The notes: generated from the letters alone by a model not told the origin. Counted from the first letter of the stretch, positions 8,821-18,472 are shown. The stretch: DNA of 64,000 nt from Planctomycetota bacterium (GCA_020638635.1 JACKIE010000003.1:248001-312000); one strand, 5' to 3'. Translations and numbers: made by a program.

Positions 8821-9372
8821 ATGGAGTGTCTTGATCGAGACGAAGTGAGCCGGCGACTTTCGCAGCCGAAAGCGGACCTCTCGGGCGTCGAAATGTGCGA
8901 GCTGGACCTGACCGGGCTCAGCTTCGTGGATTGCGACCTGTCAGGCTCGGACATCAGCGACTCAAACCTGTCAGGCTGCAACTTCCGCGGCGCGCGCATC
9001 CTGGAGACCGACCTTTCCGGCGCTGATCTCTCCGACGCGCGCCTGGCGGGCTGCGACTGCCGGGCCACCGACTTCAGCAAGGCGCGGTTCGAGCGCGCCG
9101 ACCTGTCCGACGCCAACTTCAGCAAAACCGACTGCAGCAAGGCCAAATTCAAGAGCGCCAGCTGCATGCGCGCCGGCTTTGTCGGCGCGGACCTGTCACG
9201 GGCCGACTTCGCCGATGCGGACCTCTCCGGTGCTGACTTCACCAACGCCGACCTGTCGAACGCGGACCTGTCCGGCGCTACGCTGCAGGGTGCAACTTTC
9301 TCAGGCGCTGACCTCGAGAAAACCAAGCTGCCCCCGGGCTTCGAACCTCCACCCGATGCACACGTGGGCTAG
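8821..9372 (+). CDS. pentapeptide-repeat protein
   Basis: A 183-residue protein made almost wholly of A(D/N)LSx-type five-residue repeats from about residue 25 to 170, for example ADLSDARLAGCD and ADLSNADLSGATL. These fold into a right-handed quadrilateral beta-helix. Some relatives mimic DNA and protect gyrase from quinolones, but most have unknown roles and nothing here favours one. AAGGAAGG lies a few bases before the ATG. The gene diverges from the spermidine synthase gene with only 32 bp between them, so the promoters overlap. Confidence 0.9.
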   Translation: MECLDRDEVSRRLSQPKADLSGVEMCELDLTGLSFVDCDLSGSDISDSNLSGCNFRGARILETDLSGADLSDARLAGCDCRATDFSKARFERADLSDANFSKTDCSKAKFKSASCMRAGFVGADLSRADFADADLSGADFTNADLSNADLSGATLQGATFSGADLEKTKLPPGFEPPPDAHVG

Positions 9373-9411
9373 CACTTGCATTTGCACGGTGCGCGAAAGA
9401 AATTCGCCGCC

Positions 9412-10716
9412 ATGCCCGAACAACCGCAGCCAAAGTCGTTCTGGAAAGCCCTGGGCCCCGGCCTGCTTTGGGCGGGCGCCGCTGTCGGCGTTTCGCACCT
9501 GGTGCAGAGCACCCGGGCCGGCGCCAGCTTCGGTTTCGCCCTGCTGGTGGTCCTGTTCGCGGCCAACTTCTTCAAGTACCCAGCCTTCAGCTTCGGGCCG
9601 CGCTACGCCGCCGCCACCGGCACCAGCCTGCTGGAAGGTTATCGCCGCCAGGGCAAGTGGGCGCTGGTGCTGTATGCGCTGTTGACGCTGGGCACCATGT
9701 TCACCGTGCAGGCCGTAGTCACGCTGGTGACGGCCGCGATGTTCACGGCGCTGCTGGGATGGAAAGACCCGCTGGCTGGCTTGGCGCCCACGGTGTGGCT
9801 GTCGGCGCTGCTGACGCTGATCTGCGCGGGGTTGCTCGGCGTAGGCCACTACAAGTGGCTCGACAAGATCGTGAAGGTCGTGGTCGCGCTGCTGACCGTC
9901 ACCACGCTGCTGGCCACCACCCTGGCGCTGCCGAAAATCGACTGGGGGGCCATGGAGTGGCTGCCCTCGGCTGACTTCCTGACCGACACGCCCAAGGTGC
10001 TGTTCCTGGTTGCGTTCATCGGCTGGATGCCCAGCGCCTTCGACATCTCGATCTGGCATTCGCTCTGGACGCTGGCCCGCCGGCGCGAAACCGGCCACGC
10101 GCCCAGCGTGAAAGACGCGCTGACCGACTTCAACGTCGGCTACCTCGGCACCGTGCTGCTGGCGTTGTGCTTCGTGATCCTGGGCGCCGGCGTGATGTTC
10201 CATAGCGGCGAGAAATTCTCGGACAGCCCGGCCGGTTTCGCCGGCCAGGTGATCGGCCTGTACACAGCCAGCCTGGGCGACTGGGCCAAGCCGATCATCG
10301 CGACTTCGGCGTTCACGGTGATGTTCTCGACCACGCTGACGGTGGTGGACGGCTTCCCACGCGCGATCGCGGCGCTGGTGGCGCGCTTCCAGGAACCCGA
10401 GACGCCGGGCCAGCCCTCGCAGATCAGCCGCCGGGTGTATTGGATCGCGCTGGTAGTGCTGGGCATTGGTGCCGTGGGAATCATCTGGTACGCGATCGGC
10501 GGCGGCAAGGCGTTCAAGTCACTGGTGGACCTGGCAACTTCGCTCAGCTTCCTGTCGGCGCCGCTGCTGGCATGGCTGAACCACCGCGCCATGATGGGCA
10601 GCGAGGTGCCGGCAGAGGCTCGGCTCAGCCCGCGCATGGTCGCATACAGCTGGGCTGGCATCGTGTTGTCCGGCCTGTTCGCGCTGTATTACCTGTACGT
10701 GCTGATCACGGCCTGA
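9412..10716 (+). CDS. divergent Nramp-family transporter
   Basis: A 434-residue membrane protein with about eleven TM helices and an Nramp-like N-terminus (ALGPGLLWAGAAVG). The hallmark TM1 metal site DPGN is absent: the equivalent stretch reads VGVSHLVQSTRAG. The usual TM6 MPHN is likewise replaced by MPSAF. Canonical Mn2+/Fe2+ transport therefore cannot be assumed; Mg2+ or a non-metal substrate is possible. The ATG at 9412 is chosen because TM1 follows about 15 residues later; an in-frame ATG at 9376 is also possible. It converges tail to tail with the nickel permease gene, with no spacer. Confidence 0.8.
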   Translation: MPEQPQPKSFWKALGPGLLWAGAAVGVSHLVQSTRAGASFGFALLVVLFAANFFKYPAFSFGPRYAAATGTSLLEGYRRQGKWALVLYALLTLGTMFTVQAVVTLVTAAMFTALLGWKDPLAGLAPTVWLSALLTLICAGLLGVGHYKWLDKIVKVVVALLTVTTLLATTLALPKIDWGAMEWLPSADFLTDTPKVLFLVAFIGWMPSAFDISIWHSLWTLARRRETGHAPSVKDALTDFNVGYLGTVLLALCFVILGAGVMFHSGEKFSDSPAGFAGQVIGLYTASLGDWAKPIIATSAFTVMFSTTLTVVDGFPRAIAALVARFQEPETPGQPSQISRRVYWIALVVLGIGAVGIIWYAIGGGKAFKSLVDLATSLSFLSAPLLAWLNHRAMMGSEVPAEARLSPRMVAYSWAGIVLSGLFALYYLYVLITA

Positions 10717-11433
10717 TCAGGGCAGCTCGTAGCCCATCAGCGGCACCAGTATCCATGCCGCGCCGACCACGATGCAGACCGTGCCGGCCAGGTACATCGA
10801 GGCTTTGATCAGCTTCGGCGCTTTGTCGCCCAGCTTGGCGGTAATTGCGCCAAACACCGCTGCGAAAAGGGCCATCGCCAGCACAGTGCCGACCGCGAAC
10901 GCGGCCAGGTAGGCAAACGATTCACGCAGGCTGGGGAACGCCAGGCTGGGCAGCACGCCCATCAGGTGCGCCATCCCCGCCAGTCCGTGCAATGTGCCGG
11001 CCGCGAGAGCAGCGTGGCTGTGCATGTGGGCGTGGGCTTCTTCTTTAGCGGCAGGGTCGTGTGCGCCTTCGACGTGAACGTGCAGGTGGGTGTGGGCGTC
11101 GCCTTCGTGGGCGTGGGTGTGGGCGTGCATGCGATGTTTGAAGGCCGCGCGCAGGCCGATCACGCCCAGGCCGATCAGCATGATCCCGACGATGCGTTCG
11201 CCCCACTCGCTGACTGGTTCAAGGTCAACCGCCTGGCGCAGCACCAGGAAAATGATCGCCACGATCACCACGCCCATGCTGTGGCCCACGCCCCAACGCA
11301 CGCCCAGCCAGGCGGCCTTCAGCCGTTTCCCCACGCTGAGGGGCATCAGCGCGGCCAGGTGGTCTGCGCCCATGTAGACGTGCGCCACACCCGCGATCAA
11401 TCCTGTGCCAAGCGCCAACAGCAGTTCATGCAT
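10717..11433 (-). CDS. NicO/HupE-type nickel (cobalt) permease
   Basis: A 238-residue, six-TM metal permease. TM1 holds AHVYMGADHLAAL, the His/Asp metal-entry motif of this superfamily, and TM2 has GVRWGVGHSMG. A loop at about 100-145 is extremely His-rich (HTHAHEGDAHTHLHVHVEG, then HAHMHSHAALAAG) and likely buffers Ni2+ or Co2+. The direction of transport cannot be read from the sequence: HupE-like members import and RcnA-like members export. The start overlaps the end of nikR by 8 bp, so the two genes form one NikR-controlled unit. Confidence 0.85.
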   Translation of the reverse strand: MHELLLALGTGLIAGVAHVYMGADHLAALMPLSVGKRLKAAWLGVRWGVGHSMGVVIVAIIFLVLRQAVDLEPVSEWGERIVGIMLIGLGVIGLRAAFKHRMHAHTHAHEGDAHTHLHVHVEGAHDPAAKEEAHAHMHSHAALAAGTLHGLAGMAHLMGVLPSLAFPSLRESFAYLAAFAVGTVLAMALFAAVFGAITAKLGDKAPKLIKASMYLAGTVCIVVGAAWILVPLMGYELP

Positions 11434-11863
11434 GGCGGTGCCCTCCGCGCTGCAAGGTCTTGCCCGTTGAACTCAGGGCGAAGGCGGCGTGGAGCACGCC
11501 TTTCAGCTTGCGCATGCCGTCGGTCAGCTCGCGCAGGATTTCCGGCTTGCCGCGCAACATGATCATCTCGGCGCATGTGCCGTGATCGAGATGCACGTGG
11601 GTGCTGGCCAGCACATTGGCGTGGTGGTCGTGCTGCAGGGCGTTCAGCTTGTCGCTGAGACCGCCCTGGTGGTGGTCGTAGATCAGCGTGATGGTGCCCA
11701 GCACCTCACGCCCCTGTTCCCACTCTTCGCTTACCAGCTGCTCGCGGATCAGGTCGCGCACGTACTCGGAGCGGTTCTCGTAGCGCGAAGTCTCGACCAG
11801 GCGGTCCAGCTCGGCCGCGAGGGATGCTTCCAGGGAGATGCTGACGCGCACCAGGTCGGACAT
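11426..11863 (-). CDS. nikR: nickel-responsive transcriptional regulator NikR
   Basis: A ribbon-helix-helix repressor that binds DNA when loaded with Ni2+. The N-terminal 50 residues are the RHH fold (VRVSISLEASLAAELD, then NRSEYVRDLI). The C-terminal ACT-like domain has the square-planar nickel ligands in HANVLASTHVHLDHGTC, matching His76, His87, His89 and Cys95 of the E. coli protein. Two ATGs lie six bases apart; 11863 has a GGA at suitable spacing and 11869 is the alternative. A perfect NikR-type operator sits a few bases upstream, so autorepression together with the permease gene is expected. Confidence 0.94.
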   Translation of the reverse strand: MSDLVRVSISLEASLAAELDRLVETSRYENRSEYVRDLIREQLVSEEWEQGREVLGTITLIYDHHQGGLSDKLNALQHDHHANVLASTHVHLDHGTCAEMIMLRGKPEILRELTDGMRKLKGVLHAAFALSSTGKTLQRGGHRHA

Positions 11864-11872
11864 GGGCATTCC

Positions 11873-11900
11873 GTATTACGTTTCCATATCAGTGTAATAC
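11873..11900. promoter_or_regulatory. NikR operator
   Basis: Perfect inverted repeat GTATTAC-N14-GTAATAC, 28 bp in all. This equals GTATTA-N16-TAATAC, the same geometry as the E. coli operator GTATGA-N16-TCATAC. It touches the nikR start and is 65 bp from the divergent gene at 11965. Confidence 0.85.
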
Positions 11901-11911
11901 GGGCTTCTCCA

Positions 11912-11959
11912 CCGACAATGCACCGTCTTTACGAAGATTCTTCGCGCGGGCATTGTCGG
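11912..11959. promoter_or_regulatory. long inverted repeat before the gene at 11965
   Basis: CCGACAATGC (11912-11921) pairs with GCATTGTCGG (11950-11959), a perfect 10-bp match. The 28-nt spacer contains a second palindrome, CGAAGA-T-TCTTCG (932-944 of the 11-kb block). It could be an operator or an mRNA hairpin covering the initiation region. Confidence 0.55.
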
Positions 11960-11964
11960 CGTCC

Positions 11965-14193
11965 ATGCCCAGCGAAGAACCCGTACCGAATCGCAACTCC
12001 GTCAGCCTGCCGGTGATTTGCACCATCTTCTTCTTCTCTGGCTTCCCGGCGTTGATCTATCAGCTGGTGTGGCAGCGTTCCCTGTTCGCAATTTACGGCA
12101 TCAACGTTGAGTCGGTCACCGTGGTGGTGACCGCGTTCATGCTGGGCCTCGGGCTGGGCAGCCTTGCGGGCGGCCTGGTTTCGCGCCTGAAACAGTTGCC
12201 CCTGCTGGTGGCTTTTGCGTTGATTGAGCTGGGCATCGGCGCTTACGGCTACTTCAGCCTCCGCATATTCGACGCAGTCGGCAACGCCACCCTGGGCGCC
12301 GGCACGCTGCTGACCGGCGCGCTGACCTTCTGCCTGGTGCTTTTACCGACCCTGTTGATGGGCGCGACATTGCCCATACTGGTGGCGCACCTGGTGCGCC
12401 ACACCGGCAACGTGGGCCGCAGCGTGGGCCTGCTGTACTTCGTGAACACGCTGGGCTCGGCGGCGGCATGCTTCGCGGTAGCGCTGGTGCTGATGCGCGA
12501 GCTGGGCCAGCAGGGCGTGGTGACACTGGCCGCCGGCCTGAACCTGCTGGTAGCCACCGGCGCGTTCCTGGCCGGCATGAGCGCGCGCGGAAAAGTCTCC
12601 GTCCCTGAGCCGACCGCCGCGCCCGAGGCTTCGCCACCGGCGCGGGCGCGGTTCGTGAAGGCCGCGATCCTCGTAGGCCTGACCGGCTTCATTTCGCTCT
12701 CTTACGAAATCATCTGGTTCCGGGTGTTCTCCTTCGGCAGCGGCGGCAACGCGCTGGCGTTCGCGCTGCTTCTGGGATCGTTCCTTGCCGGCATTGCCGG
12801 TGGTTCGTTGTTCGCGCGACGCTTCTGCACCAGCGACATCGCCGGCCGCGGACTGCGCGCATTGGCGGCCTTCGTGTTGTGGGCAAACGTGGCGGGCTTC
12901 CTGGTGGCGCCCCTGGCATCGTGGGGCGCCGCGTTCGTGCCGGTGCCGGTGCTGCTGCCCCTGGTGGCGGTTGCCGCCGGCATGCTGGGGGCGACCTTTC
13001 CGTTGATCTGCCACTACGGCGTCACGCCGGACGCACGCGCGGGCTCGGCTATGAGCTACCTGTACCTCGCAAACATCGTGGGCTCCAGCGCAGGCAGCCT
13101 GCTGACCGGCTTTGTGATGATGGAGCATTTCTCGACACCCACCATCACCGTTGCACTGGCGCTGGTTGGCTTCCTGTTGTCCGCCATGGTCACGCGGCTG
13201 GCCGACACCGACGAGAAGACCCGCGTCAACCAGACCCTGCTGGCCGGATTCGCGGGCGTGCTGGTGCTGGCATTCAGCTGGCCCATGTTCATCGGTTTCT
13301 GGGAAAGGCTGCAGTACCACTCGGACGTGCGCAAGGAGTACGCCTTCGCGCACATCAATGAGAACCGCAGCGGCATCATCACCACATCGCCCGACGGTCG
13401 CATCTACGGCGGCGGCATCTACGACGGCGTGTTCAGCGTGGACCTGGTGCACGACCGCAACATGATCGTGCGGCCGTTCGCGATCGCCGCTTTCCATGAC
13501 AACCCGCGCGAAGTGCTGATGATCGGGCTGTCGTCGGGTTCGTGGGCTCAGGTGGTGGTGAACCACCCATCCGTTGAGAAGCTGACCATCATTGAAATCA
13601 ACCCTGGCTACCTCGAGCTGATTCCGCAGCACCCAGAAGTCGCGAGCCTGATGGCGAACCCGAAAATCGAGATCGTGATCGATGACGGGCGCCGCTGGCT
13701 GAACCGCAACCCGGACCGGCAGTTCGACGCGATCGTGATGAACACCACCTATCACTGGCGCGCCCACGCCACCAACCTGTTGTCGGTGGAGTTCCTGGGG
13801 CTGCTGCGCGCGCACCTGAAGCCCGGCGGCATAGCGCTCTACAACACAACGGACAGCGACCGCGTGCAGCGCACCGCCTGCCTGGTGTTCCCCCACGTCG
13901 TGCGAGTGATCAACAACGTGGTGGTCAGCGACTCGCCGCTGCTGCCTGACCGGGAGCGCTGGAAGAGAGTGCTGCTGGAGTATCGCATCGATGGCAAGCC
14001 GGTTCTGGACCTGAGCCACGAAGCCGACCGGAAAGTTCTTGATCGCACACTTGCCATGATTGACGACATCGTTCAGCCGACCCCTCCCCGCATGGGAATG
14101 GAAGCGCGCTCGTCCATCCTTGCGCGCACGGAGGGCCTGCTGCCCGTAACGGACGACAACATGGGCGCGGAGTGGGATCTGCGCCACGACTAA
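11965..14193 (+). CDS. MFS-like membrane protein fused to a spermidine-synthase-like domain, probably non-canonical
   Basis: A 742-residue protein. The first 430 residues carry about twelve TM helices of the type fused to spermidine-synthase folds (FFSGFPALIYQLVWQRSLF at the N-terminus). The C-terminal 300 residues form a Rossmann methyltransferase/aminopropyltransferase fold. The nucleotide loop reads MIGLSSGSWAQ rather than GGGDG, and the catalytic Asp motif is replaced by MNTTYHWRAH, so normal aminopropyl transfer is doubtful. A TTG at 11953 is an alternative start inside the right arm of the inverted repeat. It is divergent from nikR, and whether NikR also controls it is unknown. Confidence 0.8.
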   Translation: MPSEEPVPNRNSVSLPVICTIFFFSGFPALIYQLVWQRSLFAIYGINVESVTVVVTAFMLGLGLGSLAGGLVSRLKQLPLLVAFALIELGIGAYGYFSLRIFDAVGNATLGAGTLLTGALTFCLVLLPTLLMGATLPILVAHLVRHTGNVGRSVGLLYFVNTLGSAAACFAVALVLMRELGQQGVVTLAAGLNLLVATGAFLAGMSARGKVSVPEPTAAPEASPPARARFVKAAILVGLTGFISLSYEIIWFRVFSFGSGGNALAFALLLGSFLAGIAGGSLFARRFCTSDIAGRGLRALAAFVLWANVAGFLVAPLASWGAAFVPVPVLLPLVAVAAGMLGATFPLICHYGVTPDARAGSAMSYLYLANIVGSSAGSLLTGFVMMEHFSTPTITVALALVGFLLSAMVTRLADTDEKTRVNQTLLAGFAGVLVLAFSWPMFIGFWERLQYHSDVRKEYAFAHINENRSGIITTSPDGRIYGGGIYDGVFSVDLVHDRNMIVRPFAIAAFHDNPREVLMIGLSSGSWAQVVVNHPSVEKLTIIEINPGYLELIPQHPEVASLMANPKIEIVIDDGRRWLNRNPDRQFDAIVMNTTYHWRAHATNLLSVEFLGLLRAHLKPGGIALYNTTDSDRVQRTACLVFPHVVRVINNVVVSDSPLLPDRERWKRVLLEYRIDGKPVLDLSHEADRKVLDRTLAMIDDIVQPTPPRMGMEARSSILARTEGLLPVTDDNMGAEWDLRHD

Positions 14194-14270
14194 CCGCTGG
14201 GCATTCGACGACTTGGCGCTAAGCTGTGCACGCCGTGAGCCCGCCGTTGATGCGGGGCTTTCGGAAACGG

Positions 14271-17200
14271 ATGCCAAAGGCTTCAACACAACTGATTGGC
14301 AACTCACCCGCTTTCCGCAAGGCGCTGTCGGATGCTTCGGTGGCCGCGCGCCAGGACGCTCCTGTGCTGGTGTACGGCGAGACGGGCTCGGGCAAGGGCG
14401 TGATTGCCGACTATGTACATCGCAAGTCGGGTCGCGGCGGGCGGCTGGTTTCCCTGAACTGCGCCACCTTCCAGTCCAACCTGTTCGAGAGCGAGCTTTT
14501 CGGCTACATGCGCGGCGCCTTCACCGGCGCGGTAAAAGACACACCGGGCCTGTTCGAGGCGGCCGAGGGCGGCACGCTGTTCCTGGACGAAATCGGCGAC
14601 ACCCCGGTCGAGATCCAGCCCAAGCTGCTGCGAGCCCTTGAGGAGGGGGTAATCCGGCGCGTTGGCGGCACGCGCGAGATCCCCGTTGATGTACGGCTGG
14701 TGTGCGCGACCAACAAGGACCTGAAGGAACTGATCAAGGCCGGGAAGTTCCGCGAGGATCTTTACTACCGCATCAACTCGTTCGTTGTAACGTTGCCGCC
14801 ACTTCGCGAACGGCGAGAAGACATCCCTGAGCTTGCGACGTCTTTCCTTGAGGAACACGGCTCCCGCGAGGCCGGCGCGGCCCACACCCTCTCGCCCGAG
14901 GCAGCACAGACCCTGCAGGACTACGCCTGGCCGGGCAACATCCGTGAGTTACGCTCCGCCATGGCTTACGCCGTCGCACAGGCCGGCGCACGCAAGAGCA
15001 TCCTGCGCGAAGACCTGCCGCAGGCGCTGCTAAGCGAACCGGCCGAGACCCCAACCGATGGCGTGCACTACGTTGAACGCTTCCGCGACCTGTACCGCAC
15101 CGGCGCGGAGGACGGGCGCTTGTGGGCTGAGTTTCTGGTCGCGTTCCATGATCACCTGGGCAGCAACAAGTTCGCACGGGGCGACATCCTGACCTGCCTG
15201 CGCGCCGTGCGCGGCAGCGAGCCGACCAACAACTCGCTGGTCAACGAGTGGCAGCGCCACATCAAGCCGGTGCCCCTGCGGCTGGGGCTGATCATCGAAG
15301 ACGGCAAAAAACTTCGCATCGACCTGGAAGCCTGCCGTCAGGCCCTGCACGGCTGGGAGCCCGCCGTCGATGAAGCGTTCGAAATCGAAACCGAAACCGA
15401 GGTCAAGCCGCCGCCCCCGCTGGCCGAGCGCAACCGCCGCACCAACCTGGATGCCCCGCGAACCAGCTTCGTCGGACGCCAGCGCGAACTTCAGCAGTTG
15501 GTCGAATTGCTGCTTTCCGGGCGCCCCAGCCTGGTCACCATCACCGGCCCGGGCGGCACGGGCAAGACGCGGCTGTCGCGCGAGGTCGGCCGCGCGGTCA
15601 TGGGCGCGCTGCCGGGCGGCGCCTGGTTCGCGGACCTGACGGAATCACGCAACATCGAGGGCGTGGCGTACGCGGTGGCGCAAGCGCTGGGCGTTCCGTT
15701 GACCGGCAACCAGTCGCCCGAGCTGGCCGTCGGCGCGATCCTGCACGCGCGGGCACCCAGCCTGCTGATCCTGGACAACTTCGAGCAGGTGGCCGAGACC
15801 GCCTCCGGCGTGGTGGACGACTGGATGCGCCAGGCGCCGCAGGTGCGCTTCCTGGTGACCAGCCGCGCTCTGCTGGGTGTAGAAGGCGAACAGGAGTTTG
15901 AACTGCAGCCGCTGCCCCTGCCCGCCGAGAACGCAGCGCCCGAGGCAATCGCAAAGTCCGAGGCCGTGCGACTGTTCATCGAGCGCGCGCGCGTACACCA
16001 CGTGGGCTTCCAGCTGACCGACCGCTCCGCGCCCACTGTCGCGCGCATCTGCCAGCGCCTGGAAGGCATGCCTTTGGCCATCGAGCTGGCGGCCGCCCGC
16101 ACGGTGATCATGCAGCCGGAGCAGATCGCCGAGCGGCTGGACAAGCTGTTCGACGTGCTGAAGTCGTCCCGCCGCGACCTGCAGCCGCGCCAGCGCAGCC
16201 TGCAGGCCACGCTGGACTGGAGCTACGACCTGCTGAGCCCGGTCGAGCGCTGGGCCTTGGCACAGCTTTCGGTGTTCCGCGGCGGGTTCTTCCTCGACGC
16301 CGCCGAGCGCGTCCTTGACCTGTCAAGATACCCGGACGCGCCGGCGCCCATCGACCTGGTGCAGGGCCTGCGCGAAAAGAGCCTGCTGCGGGCGTTCGAT
16401 ACGCCTTACGAAACGCGCTTCGACATGTACCAGATAGTGCGCCAGTACGCGGCCGAGCGCTGGCAGCAACTCGCCAACGACGCCGAACGCGCGGCGGTGT
16501 TCGAGCGTTTCGCCGACTACTACCGCGCCTACCTCGAGCACTGGGACGGCCGCGTGTTCAGCCCCGAAAGCATCGAGGCTCTAGACCGCATGGACTACGC
16601 GCGCAACAACGTGCAGGCAGTGCTGGAATGGGCCGGGGCGCAGCCGGCCCGCCACCCGCTGTTCATCGAGCTAAGCATGCACAGCTACCACCTGCTGCGC
16701 ATCCGCGGACCGGCGCGCGCCCGCGTGCCCTCGCTGCGTGCCGCGTTGCGCCTGCAGGGAGAGCAGGACAGCGCCACCCGCGCACGACTGCTGTTCCTGC
16801 TCAGCACCGCCGAGCGCGAGGCCGGCGACCCCGTCGCGGGCCGCGAACTGGCCGAGCTGGCCATCGAGGTCGCCCTGCGTCTCGGCGACGAAGGGCTGAT
16901 CGCCACCGCGAAGTTCAACCTCGCGGGCATCGAGTACACCAGCGACAACACCCCGCGCGCCCAGGCCCTGCACCGCGAGGTGCTGCCCGTGTTCCAGCGC
17001 CTCGGCAACCGTGCCAACGAGGCCCGCGTACTGAGCCGCATGGCGCTCATGGGCGTCGAGCTGGGCGAAGTGGAAGAAGCCCTCGAAAACAGCCGGCGCT
17101 CCGAGGAAATCCTGCGCGAGATCGGCGACCTGCCCGGCCTCGGCTTCGTGCTCAGCACCCGCGGCAACATTTACCACCGCATGGGCGAGCACGAGCGAGG

Positions 17201-17900
17201 CCTGGAGTACTACGCCCAGGCCGAACGCATTTTCCGCGAACTCAACGACAAGCGCATGATCGCCATGTGCCTGGGCAACCGCGCGCTGATGAACCGCCAA
17301 CTGAGGCGCTTCGACTCTGCCGAGCCGCTGGTGCTCGAGACCACCGAGCTCGCCCGCGAACTGGGCGACCGCATCACCCTTGCCAAGAACCTGATGAACG
17401 CCGGCATCATGTACGCCGAGCTCGCCCGCTATGACGAGGCCGAGGCCGTGCTTCGCGAGGGCGAGCAGCTGTTCGCCACCCAGGAGCAGCCGCGCTACCA
17501 GGCCGTGTGCGTCGAGTTTCAGGCCTACGTGAACGGCAAGCGCGGCCGCTATGACGAAGCCCTGCAGGGCTTCAACCGCGCGCTCAAGCTGTGCGAAGGC
17601 GAAGAAGACGCCGTCACGGTCGGCACCCGCACGGCCCTGGCCGAATCGCTGATCGAATCCGGCAAACCCCAGGAAGCGAAACAGCTCGCCGCCGACGCGG
17701 TCGCATACTGGCGCGACCACGGCCGTCCGGTGCAGCGCGACTACTTCCGGGCGCTGGCGGCGCTGGCAGAAGTCGAGGGGGATGCGGAAGCGGCGAAGGA
17801 AGCGCTGGAAGTTGCCGGCAAGCTGCACTTCAGCGCTTCGGACCCGTCACCGCATGTCCGCACGGCGCTTCAGAAGCTGGAACAGATTTGCACGCCCTGA
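14271..17900 (+). CDS. sigma-54 activator AAA+ domain fused to STAND ATPase and TPR repeats
   Basis: A regulator of about 1209 residues with three parts. The first 240 residues are a bacterial enhancer-binding AAA+ domain with Walker A GETGSGKG, the sigma-54-contacting loop GAFTGA, Walker [10 protein letters not shown], and arginine-finger and sensor segments ([18 protein letters not shown]). A linker of about 150 residues follows with no recognised Fis-type helix-turn-helix. Then comes an AfsR/MalT-like STAND ATPase (Walker [11 protein letters not shown] near 427, Walker [10 protein letters not shown], then [11 protein letters not shown]). From about residue 795 to the end are TPR repeats. 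There is no receiver domain, so the TPR/STAND half probably senses the signal. GTG 14226 and ATG 14250 are earlier possible starts; 14271 is chosen because a hairpin covers the upstream ones. Confidence 0.87.
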   Translation: MPKASTQLIGNSPAFRKALSDASVAARQDAPVLVYGETGSGKGVIADYVHRKSGRGGRLVSLNCATFQSNLFESELFGYMRGAFTGAVKDTPGLFEAAEGGTLFLDEIGDTPVEIQPKLLRALEEGVIRRVGGTREIPVDVRLVCATNKDLKELIKAGKFREDLYYRINSFVVTLPPLRERREDIPELATSFLEEHGSREAGAAHTLSPEAAQTLQDYAWPGNIRELRSAMAYAVAQAGARKSILREDLPQALLSEPAETPTDGVHYVERFRDLYRTGAEDGRLWAEFLVAFHDHLGSNKFARGDILTCLRAVRGSEPTNNSLVNEWQRHIKPVPLRLGLIIEDGKKLRIDLEACRQALHGWEPAVDEAFEIETETEVKPPPPLAERNRRTNLDAPRTSFVGRQRELQQLVELLLSGRPSLVTITGPGGTGKTRLSREVGRAVMGALPGGAWFADLTESRNIEGVAYAVAQALGVPLTGNQSPELAVGAILHARAPSLLILDNFEQVAETASGVVDDWMRQAPQVRFLVTSRALLGVEGEQEFELQPLPLPAENAAPEAIAKSEAVRLFIERARVHHVGFQLTDRSAPTVARICQRLEGMPLAIELAAARTVIMQPEQIAERLDKLFDVLKSSRRDLQPRQRSLQATLDWSYDLLSPVERWALAQLSVFRGGFFLDAAERVLDLSRYPDAPAPIDLVQGLREKSLLRAFDTPYETRFDMYQIVRQYAAERWQQLANDAERAAVFERFADYYRAYLEHWDGRVFSPESIEALDRMDYARNNVQAVLEWAGAQPARHPLFIELSMHSYHLLRIRGPARARVPSLRAALRLQGEQDSATRARLLFLLSTAEREAGDPVAGRELAELAIEVALRLGDEGLIATAKFNLAGIEYTSDNTPRAQALHREVLPVFQRLGNRANEARVLSRMALMGVELGEVEEALENSRRSEEILREIGDLPGLGFVLSTRGNIYHRMGEHERGLEYYAQAERIFRELNDKRMIAMCLGNRALMNRQLRRFDSAEPLVLETTELARELGDRITLAKNLMNAGIMYAELARYDEAEAVLREGEQLFATQEQPRYQAVCVEFQAYVNGKRGRYDEALQGFNRALKLCEGEEDAVTVGTRTALAESLIESGKPQEAKQLAADAVAYWRDHGRPVQRDYFRALAALAEVEGDAEAAKEALEVAGKLHFSASDPSPHVRTALQKLEQICTP

Positions 17901-18069
17901 GCGCAGTGCCTTTCATCGCATCCTGATCGATCCTGAACTATCGCGATTCATCCCGCGCGGCCGCTTCATCGCGGATACGTTGCGTCGCGCATCCATGCCC
18001 GGCCTGGCATCGCCGTTGAATGCCCTGTTTTCAGGCGTTTGTGGCCGTGTTCCGAACGACTGGTCAGTT

Positions 18070-18087
18070 CTGGCACGCTGGTTGCAT
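18070..18087 (+). promoter_or_regulatory. consensus sigma-54 (-24/-12) promoter
   Basis: Reads C-TGGCACG-N4-TTGCA-TT, a full match to YTGGCACG-N4-TTGCW, with GG and GC 12 bases apart. It lies 170 bp after the sigma-54 activator gene. The start of transcription would be near 18098, reading into the small ORF at 18188 and ending at the hairpin at 18529. Confidence 0.75.
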
Positions 18088-18187
18088 TCGTTTGGTCCGA
18101 CGAGAGCCAGACGCCCAAACCAGAAGAACGAGACGCAGGACAGCCTGCAGTGAGCAGGTGCGAAGTTGCCGGCAGACACGAGAGACC

Positions 18188-18472
18188 ATGAGCAGCCGCG
18201 GCCCGAGTTTTCATTTCGCCATAACCTGCGCCAGGCCAAGGGCCGCGCACGATGGCGCCGCGGTGCCGAACATCGCGGTCGGCAGCAGCACGAAGTTCAG
18301 CATCCTGGCCACGCCGACCGCGACCCACTTATCTTATGCGCAGCCGGCCGAACGCGGCCTGTGGCAAGGTCCCCATACCTTCGTCGCGGCCGGCGGCTGC
18401 CTGAAACCACGATGGCATGTGGGCCCTGCTACTGGGTGCATCGCCCTTGCCGATCGTTGCGAGGCCGCCTGA
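18188..18472 (+). CDS. possible 94-residue protein under the sigma-54 promoter
   Basis: No family recognised. The ORF starts at an ATG with GAGAG six bases upstream and runs 94 codons. It lies between a consensus sigma-54 promoter and a strong terminator-like hairpin, which is the main support for it being a gene. The first half has GC-rich third positions like neighbouring genes and the second half less so. The peptide has Cys near the N-terminus and three Cys in the last third (GGCLKPRWH, ATGCIALADRC). No clear signal peptide or TM is seen. The alternative is a non-coding transcript of about 440 nt. The rest of the 17901-18648 gap shows no other gene. Confidence 0.4.
   Translation: MSSRGPSFHFAITCARPRAAHDGAAVPNIAVGSSTKFSILATPTATHLSYAQPAERGLWQGPHTFVAAGGCLKPRWHVGPATGCIALADRCEAA

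Noticed and set aside
12990..13030. Second NikR-like site within the gene at 11965
   Set aside because: No GTATTA/TAATAC pair with proper spacing is found other than at 11873-11900.
12343..14307. 654-codon minus-strand frame opposite the gene at 11965
   Set aside because: Antisense to a protein with clear TM helices; Arg/His/Gln-rich with no fold or ribosome-binding site.
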